DNA of 7,258 nucleotides from Thermoplasmata archaeon (GTDB lineage: Archaea > Thermoplasmatota > E2 > DHVEG-1 > B18-G2), in assembly GCA_021163455.1 (NCBI GenBank), contig JAGGWT010000047.1:1-7258 (forward strand), written 5' to 3'. The notes below the pieces were generated by a model that did no database searches, had not been told where the DNA came from, and saw only the letters and a program-made list of their open reading frames with translations. Of the stretch, positions 1 through 4,068 are shown one piece after another. A program made the position numbers and the translations under genes. Numbering within the stretch: the first letter of the stretch is position 1; each line of letters begins with the position of its first letter.

Positions 1-1
1 T

Positions 2-478
2 AAATGGTATAAAATCGATGAGATAAGCGGAAATTTCACGAAGTATCTGGGTTGTGAGAAATGGAAGAGTGCAACATTCTACAAGGACTGGGAGCGTGAG
101 GAGGTTTATGATGGATATTACGATTTTGTTGGCTTTATAGCCACGGCCGAAATAAACTCCATAGGGAAAAACTACACCTTTGACCTCTATAATGTGGACA
201 ATAAAGCCACTGTATATCTTGATGGTCAGGAAATACTCAACAGTTCCTCTTTACCACATAAAACGGTGAACATGTACATTCCTCCAGGAAAACACGAGAT
301 AAAGATAGTGTACATGGAGTTATGTTGTGTTGCGAGCATAGGTTTCTCTATCGATGATGAAACGATATTCATGGTAAAGAAGGAAGAGAGCAAAACAGGC
401 ATCCCTGGATACACAGTTGGAATAGCCATTGCCGCTATTGGGGGAACTGCTATTACGTTCATCATGAGAAGAAAATAG
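2..478 (+). CDS. Secreted PA14-like domain protein with PGF-CTERM-like tail (5' partial)
   Basis: The reading frame is open from base 2 to a TAG at 476-478, giving the last 158 residues of a longer protein; a GTG at 194 is internal to the beta domain and is unlikely to be the true start. Residues about 40-120 show a PA14-like pattern: a strand ending NYTFDLYNVDNKATVYLDGQ, then a V-N-M-Y-I-P-P-G-K-H-E-I-K-I-V-Y block, as in PA14 modules that bind carbohydrate or protein partners outside the cell. After a short KKEES linker come IPGY (134-137), a hydrophobic glycine/alanine-rich segment (138-155) and a terminal RRK. This tripartite tail resembles PGF-CTERM signals, which archaeosortase A recognises in order to cleave the protein and attach it to lipid. 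The Y in place of F is a variation. Three N-x-S/T sequons suggest glycosylation. Its stop lies 2 nt from the convergent SDR stop. The family calls are inferred from patterns by eye; the ligand is unknown. Confidence 0.8.
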   Translation, partial: KWYKIDEISGNFTKYLGCEKWKSATFYKDWEREEVYDGYYDFVGFIATAEINSIGKNYTFDLYNVDNKATVYLDGQEILNSSSLPHKTVNMYIPPGKHEIKIVYMELCCVASIGFSIDDETIFMVKKEESKTGIPGYTVGIAIAAIGGTAITFIMRRK

Positions 479-480
479 TT

Positions 481-1221
481 TCAGTGTATGTAGAGTCCTC
501 CATTAACGTTTATCACTTCTCCGGTTATATACCCTGATAGATCCGATGCAAGAAAGAGACATACATTGGCCACATCTTCGGGTTTTCCAAGTCTCTTCAT
601 AGGAATCTCTTCAATTCTTCTCTTTCTCATCTCTTCCGTGTAATCCGAAATCATATCAGTATCGATGGTTCCTGGTGCTACAGCATTCACTCTTATCCTA
701 GGAGCAAGTTCGAGAGCAAGACTCCTCATGAGACCAAGCATACCCGCCTTGCTGGCTGCATAATCTGCGCCATGTCTGCTTCCTTTGAAAGCCAGCTGAG
801 AGGATATAAATATTATGCTTCCTCCATCTCTTATGAAGGGTAAGGAACTTTTCAGCACGTAGTAACAACCCGTGAGATTGGTGGAGATTACTCTACTCCA
901 TCTATCTTCGCTTATATCCATGAAAGACCCTCTCTCATATATGCCTGCATTCAGAACCAGGATATCTATAGACTTTCTTTCGGAAACAAATCTCTTGACC
1001 ATGCTATCAACTTCTTTCGGTGAAGATACATCTGCTTTGAGCAGCATGCCGCCATATCCTCTCCCCTCTAGGTATGTAAGAAGTTCCTGAGCGCTTTTTT
1101 CGCTCCTTCTGTAGTTTATACCCACGAAAGCACCGTTCTCCGCAAACTTTATGGCTATAGCTCTGCCTATTCCCCGGGATGCACCCGCCACTATAACATT
1201 TTTGCCTTGGAGCAACTTCAT
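481..1221 (-). CDS. Short-chain dehydrogenase/reductase, FabG-like
   Basis: A 246-residue classical SDR, the usual length for the family and complete. The Rossmann cofactor loop is AGASRGIG (12-19; the first residue is A instead of the common T), followed by D64-V65 and N91-A-G. The catalytic tetrad is N115, S141, Y154 and K158 (YAASK). R38-R39 just after the second strand favour NADP(H) over NAD(H). The C-terminus, GYITGEVINVNGG, closely resembles bacterial FabG (3-oxoacyl-ACP reductase). Archaea lack a standard type II fatty-acid synthase, so the substrate cannot be assigned; oxidation or reduction of a small alcohol, sugar or acyl ketone are all possible. The ATG at 1219-1221 is chosen because it gives the standard short N-terminus before the first strand. 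The gene has its own likely leaderless promoter, is divergent from eL15 and convergent with the PA14 gene. The FabG-like sequence may point to old acquisition from bacteria, but I cannot test that here. Confidence 0.93.
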   Translation of the reverse strand: MKLLQGKNVIVAGASRGIGRAIAIKFAENGAFVGINYRRSEKSAQELLTYLEGRGYGGMLLKADVSSPKEVDSMVKRFVSERKSIDILVLNAGIYERGSFMDISEDRWSRVISTNLTGCYYVLKSSLPFIRDGGSIIFISSQLAFKGSRHGADYAASKAGMLGLMRSLALELAPRIRVNAVAPGTIDTDMISDYTEEMRKRRIEEIPMKRLGKPEDVANVCLFLASDLSGYITGEVINVNGGLYIH

Positions 1222-1236
1222 GGTATGGGATAAAGA

Positions 1237-1256
1237 TTTAAATGATAATTATATTT
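1237..1256 (+). promoter_or_regulatory. AT-rich promoter core for eL15, shared with the SDR
   Basis: Two overlapping TATA candidates lie on the plus strand: TTTAAATG (1238-1245) and AATTATATTT (1247-1256). They predict leaders of roughly 19 nt or 9 nt before the ATG at 1286. A weak Shine-Dalgarno-like GTGGT (1278-1282) precedes the start. The same bases carry the divergent SDR promoter, so the two transcription complexes may compete. Confidence 0.4.
1244..1256 (-). promoter_or_regulatory. TATA-like box for the SDR gene
   Basis: Read on the minus strand, the sequence is AAATATAATTATC, preceded by a purine-rich GGGG that could act as a BRE. Its AT core is centred about 31 nt upstream of the ATG at 1221. 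An archaeal start site about 26 nt downstream of the core would leave a leader of about 5 nt, so the mRNA is probably leaderless. No Shine-Dalgarno sequence is visible before this ATG. Confidence 0.5.
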
Positions 1257-1277
1257 CCCCTTTAACCTGAAGGGAAA
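1254..1277. repeat. Short inverted repeat between the divergent SDR and eL15 starts
   Basis: The arms are TTTCCCCTT (1254-1262) and AAGGGAAA (1270-1277), complementary apart from one bulged base, with a 7-nt loop. The repeat lies between the AT-rich core and the eL15 start, where a regulator could bind or a 5' hairpin could form in a leadered eL15 transcript. It is short enough to be chance. Confidence 0.35.
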
Positions 1278-1285
1278 GTGGTAAA

Positions 1286-1870
1286 ATGAAAAGTCTGTAC
1301 AGTTTCGTGGCAGAGCAGTGGAAATCTCCAGACAAGAGCTTTAATTCACCATACAAGCAGAGACTCATTCAGTGGAGAAAAGAAGGAAGCATAGTCAGAG
1401 TCGAGAAACCTCTCAGAATAGACAGGGCGAGAGCTCTTGGATATAAGGCAAAACAGGGATTCATTGTAGTGAGGGTCAGGGTGAGGAAGGGAGGCAGAAG
1501 GAAGCCCGCAATAAGAGGTGGCAGAAAACCATCAAAGATGGGACTCGTAAAGCTCACTCCTGGAAAGAGCATTCAGAGAATAGCTGAAGAGCGAGCTGCG
1601 AGGAAATATCCCAATCTGGAGGTCCTGAATTCTTACTGGGTTGGTGAGGATGGTACTCACAAGTACTATGAAGTGATTCTTGTGGACCCGCATCATCCCG
1701 TGATAAAGAACGACCCGAAAATAAACTGGATATGCAGGCCAGCCAATAGAGGGAGAGCATTCAGAGGGTTAACATCTGCAGGAAAGAAGGGTAGGGGACT
1801 GAGAAACAAGGGTAAAGGTGCAGAAAAGGTGAGACCAAGCATCAGGGCACACGGCAGAAGGGGCAAGTAA
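1286..1870 (+). CDS. rpl15e: Ribosomal protein eL15 (L15e)
   Basis: Complete 194-residue structural protein of the large ribosomal subunit, of a family present in archaea and eukaryotes but not bacteria. Family landmarks are clear: N-terminal MKSLYSFVAEQW, RARALGYKAKQGF (48-60), the basic VRVRVRKGGRRK stretch, TPGKSIQRIAEERAARKYPN (91-110), NSYWVGEDG, the YYEVILVDPHHPVIKNDP block, and the C-terminal GLTSAGKKGRGLR. The tail is rich in lysine, arginine and glycine, as expected for an rRNA-binding extension. Start ATG 1286 matches the conserved N-terminus of the family. It appears to be transcribed alone, with the SDR divergent upstream and cysS convergent downstream. Nothing is odd in the sequence. 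Identification is secure. Confidence 0.98.
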   Translation: MKSLYSFVAEQWKSPDKSFNSPYKQRLIQWRKEGSIVRVEKPLRIDRARALGYKAKQGFIVVRVRVRKGGRRKPAIRGGRKPSKMGLVKLTPGKSIQRIAEERAARKYPNLEVLNSYWVGEDGTHKYYEVILVDPHHPVIKNDPKINWICRPANRGRAFRGLTSAGKKGRGLRNKGKGAEKVRPSIRAHGRRGK

Positions 1871-1900
1871 TCCTCTTGTTTGCCACTCTGTCATCAATCT

Positions 1901-1912
1901 ATTGCTTTTTAA
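1901..1912 (+). terminator. Possible T-rich terminator of eL15
   Basis: A run of five T (1906-1910) lies about 35 nt after the eL15 stop in the 87-nt convergent spacer before cysS. Archaeal termination often needs only a short T run on the coding strand with no hairpin, and no stable hairpin is evident here. I see no comparable T run on the minus strand for cysS. Confidence 0.3.
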
Positions 1913-1957
1913 TATCCCACTCTACAACAAATTGCTTATCTTGGACTCTCTTTCCGA

Positions 1958-3424
1958 CTAAAATCTTCTTTTTATGTACCACACCGCTCCACTCTTTGTA
2001 TCCTCAACTTCTATCCCGATTTTTTTCAAGTCGTCTCTTATTGAATCTGCTGTACCCCAGTCCTTCTCCTTACGAGCATCTTCTCTCCTTTTCAGAAGAA
2101 TATCCACTCCTTCCTCAGCACTCTTCGCCTCGACCTCGAGACCGTATTTCTCCAGCAGGGATTTTATCTCATCAGGATTGATATCAGGTTCTTTCACATC
2201 CTGTAAAAGTGTGAGAACATTACACACCTTCCTCAATGCCTCCTGCGCCGCCCTGCTTGTTTCCGGACCAAGAGGTTTCTCTTTGAGTTTGTTGTTTATT
2301 TTGTCGATAAATTCAAAAATCACCTTCATTGCCATCGGGGTATTGAAGTCATCATCCATGGCCTCCTCGAATCCCTTTTCAAGGTCTTTGATAAACTCTT
2401 TCACTTCCTCATCCTCATCACCGATGTTTCTCTTTTTGTAGTATCTCAGAAGGTCATAAACACGGTAGATTTTTTCCAGAGACTTTCTGGCGTTATCAAG
2501 GGCTTCTTCTGTAAAATTAGGTGGAGATCGATAGTGCATACTTGCAAAGAAAAACCTTATGATCTCCGGGTCGTACATCTTTATTGCATCTCTTATTGGG
2601 ATAATGTTGCCCAGGGATTTAGACATCTTTTCTCCTTTTACTTTCAACAGCCCAACGTGCATCCAGTAGTTTGCAAACCCATCCCCGTAAGCCGCTTCCG
2701 TCTGTGCTATCTCGTTTTCGTGATGCGGAAATATGAGGTCCTGACCCCCTCCATGGATATCGAATGGTACGCCGAGGTATTTTGTGCTCATCACAGAACA
2801 TTCTATATGCCATCCTGGCCTGCCTTCACCCCACGGGCTCTGCCACTTTGGTTCCCCGGGTTTTGCAGATTTCCACAGGGCAAAATCCAGAGGATTCCTT
2901 TTCTTCTCTCCCGGCTCAACCCTGGCGCCCGCCTTCATCTCCTCTATTTTTTGTTTGGAGAGTTTACCATAATCCTTAAACTTCTCAACAGAAAAGTAAA
3001 CATCACCACCAGAGACATAAGCGTAGCCATTTTCTATGATTTTTTCTATCATTTTTATCATATCTTCAATATGTTCGGAAGCCTTTGGATAAATATCAGC
3101 CCTTCTTATACCCAGAGCATCCATATCTGAGAGACACCTTTCCGTGTAATATCTTGAGTATTCCAGAGGGTCCATGTTTCTTTCATTTGCAGATTTTATG
3201 ATTTTGTCATCAACATCCGTTATATTCTGAACATAGGTGACTTTGTACCCTTTGTACTCCAGATATCTCCTGACGATATCAAAAGCAAGGTAGGTTCTTG
3301 CATGTCCTATGTGAGCATCCGAATATACGGTCATGCCACACACATACATCTTGACCTTGCCTTCCTCGACAGGTTTGAATTCTTCCTTTTTCCCTGTCAG
3401 TGTGTTGTATATTCTCAGAACCAT
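1958..3424 (-). CDS. cysS: Cysteinyl-tRNA synthetase
   Basis: A complete 488-residue class I aminoacyl-tRNA synthetase that charges tRNA-Cys with cysteine in the cytoplasm. The catalytic motifs HIGH (38-41) and KMSKS (266-270) are intact. The zinc ligands of the cysteine-selective site are all present: C29, C209 (in WHIECS), H234 and E238 (in HHENEIAQ). NITDVDDKI (67-75) and GGGQDLIFPHHENE are further signatures. The C-terminal part (about 300-488) is the helical and DALR-type tRNA-binding region, ending in the short DTKSGAVWYIKRRF tail common in bacterial enzymes. Length is close to the usual 460-490. Stop is TAG. A direct CysRS implies this organism does not depend solely on SepRS/SepCysS. 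The ATG at 3424 fits a TATA box exactly one promoter length upstream. Its neighbours are unrelated in function. Confidence 0.98.
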   Translation of the reverse strand: MVLRIYNTLTGKKEEFKPVEEGKVKMYVCGMTVYSDAHIGHARTYLAFDIVRRYLEYKGYKVTYVQNITDVDDKIIKSANERNMDPLEYSRYYTERCLSDMDALGIRRADIYPKASEHIEDMIKMIEKIIENGYAYVSGGDVYFSVEKFKDYGKLSKQKIEEMKAGARVEPGEKKRNPLDFALWKSAKPGEPKWQSPWGEGRPGWHIECSVMSTKYLGVPFDIHGGGQDLIFPHHENEIAQTEAAYGDGFANYWMHVGLLKVKGEKMSKSLGNIIPIRDAIKMYDPEIIRFFFASMHYRSPPNFTEEALDNARKSLEKIYRVYDLLRYYKKRNIGDEDEEVKEFIKDLEKGFEEAMDDDFNTPMAMKVIFEFIDKINNKLKEKPLGPETSRAAQEALRKVCNVLTLLQDVKEPDINPDEIKSLLEKYGLEVEAKSAEEGVDILLKRREDARKEKDWGTADSIRDDLKKIGIEVEDTKSGAVWYIKRRF

Positions 3425-3444
3425 GGTTTTCGATAAACAAATTC

Positions 3445-3455
3445 AGATTTAAAAC
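3445..3455 (-). promoter_or_regulatory. TATA box for cysS
   Basis: Read on the minus strand this is GTTTTAAATCT, with the TTTAAA core centred 26 nt upstream of the ATG at 3424. That is the standard archaeal distance from TATA box to transcription start, so the cysS mRNA should begin at or next to its start codon. No Shine-Dalgarno sequence is visible, which supports leaderless translation. Confidence 0.6.
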
Positions 3456-3519
3456 AGTTTGCAGATTGATGGACAGATATTTTCGTTTCAGCCGAATGTG
3501 TAAAATTGAAAGACGAAGA

Positions 3520-3531
3520 AAAATTTAAAAA
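3520..3531 (+). promoter_or_regulatory. TATA box for the pilin-like gene
   Basis: The sequence AAATTTAAAA at 3521-3530 is centred about 31 nt before the ATG at 3557, predicting a leader of about 5 nt. It lies downstream of the alternative TTG at 3506, which is why the shorter gene start was preferred. Confidence 0.5.
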
Positions 3532-3556
3532 CACAAACTCCTATGTTTCTGGCGGG

Positions 3557-4024
3557 ATGGGAAAAGAAATTGCTGTTAAGCATGGAGTTTACACGTTTAT
3601 CAGAAAGTTGACACGTAAAGATAAAGCAGTATCCAGTGTTATCAGTACACTACTTTTACTCTCCATGTCGATGTCCTTCTTTGCATTACTCTATTATATA
3701 GCGTTTGCTGAAATCTCTCCGACCCCCCGGGCACCCAGTTTTGATGCGATAGCAACTCTGGAAGGAGAGAACCTCATAATAATACATAAAGGGGGAGAAC
3801 CTATTAACACAGATGCTGAAATAATAGTCAGGGTTGGAAATGTTCCAATGACTGGAATAATAGAGAATTACCTTGACAGCGCCGCCGTAGAGAATGGTTT
3901 GTGGGATGTGGGCGAGAAATTGATATTTAACGTCGGACCGGTATCTGACGAGAGGATAGATGTTATGATTATAGATACACGCAGTAACAAACTCGTGCTG
4001 AAGATTGACATAGAAGTAGATTGA
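3557..4024 (+). CDS. Archaeal type IV pilin-like protein
   Basis: A 155-residue protein that looks like a subunit of an archaeal type IV pilus or related surface filament. The N-terminus has a basic leader ending TRKDKA, then VSSVISTLLLL and a hydrophobic helix to about residue 49. This is the class III signal arrangement of the archaeal pilin N-terminal family (usually KA or RA then VSPVI), with predicted prepilin-peptidase (PibD/EppA) cleavage between A24 and V25. The usual P after VS is S here. The rest is a small beta-rich domain with the segment LIIIHKGGEPINTDAEIIV, close to the H-x-GG pattern common in these pilins. The frame extends upstream to a TTG at 3506 (172 residues), but a TATA box sits between the two starts, so ATG 3557 is preferred. 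A TTG at 3608 would give a more typical 7-residue leader. No assembly ATPase or platform gene is in view. Whether it forms filaments is unknown. Confidence 0.82.
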   Translation: MGKEIAVKHGVYTFIRKLTRKDKAVSSVISTLLLLSMSMSFFALLYYIAFAEISPTPRAPSFDAIATLEGENLIIIHKGGEPINTDAEIIVRVGNVPMTGIIENYLDSAAVENGLWDVGEKLIFNVGPVSDERIDVMIIDTRSNKLVLKIDIEVD

Positions 4025-4029
4025 CAAGA

Positions 4030-4042
4030 AAATTATATAAAA
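4030..4042 (+). promoter_or_regulatory. TATA box for the transglutaminase-like gene
   Basis: AATTATATAAAAC starts a few bases after the pilin stop codon. Its core is centred about 33 nt before the ATG at 4069, predicting a leader of about 7 nt. It suggests that the large gene is transcribed separately from the pilin despite a 44-nt gap on the same strand. No Shine-Dalgarno sequence precedes the ATG. Confidence 0.6.
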
Positions 4043-4068
4043 CATTCTCTCTTAAATTCTAAATTAGC

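Noticed and set aside
1871..1957. Possible C/D box guide RNA on the minus strand (a TTGATGA sits in the convergent spacer)
   Set aside because: No D box (CTGA) or paired C'/D' boxes at suitable spacing, so a single C-box-like match is not enough.
1958..3130. Several long plus-strand frames opposite cysS (for example 1974-2441 and 2534-3130)
   Set aside because: They lie antisense to an unmistakable synthetase gene, and their translations are low in recognisable domains and rich in S, L, F and H, as expected for shadow frames.
3425..3556. tRNA or structured RNA in the cysS-pilin divergent spacer
   Set aside because: No cloverleaf or stable hairpin could be drawn; the sequence is explained by two divergent TATA boxes.
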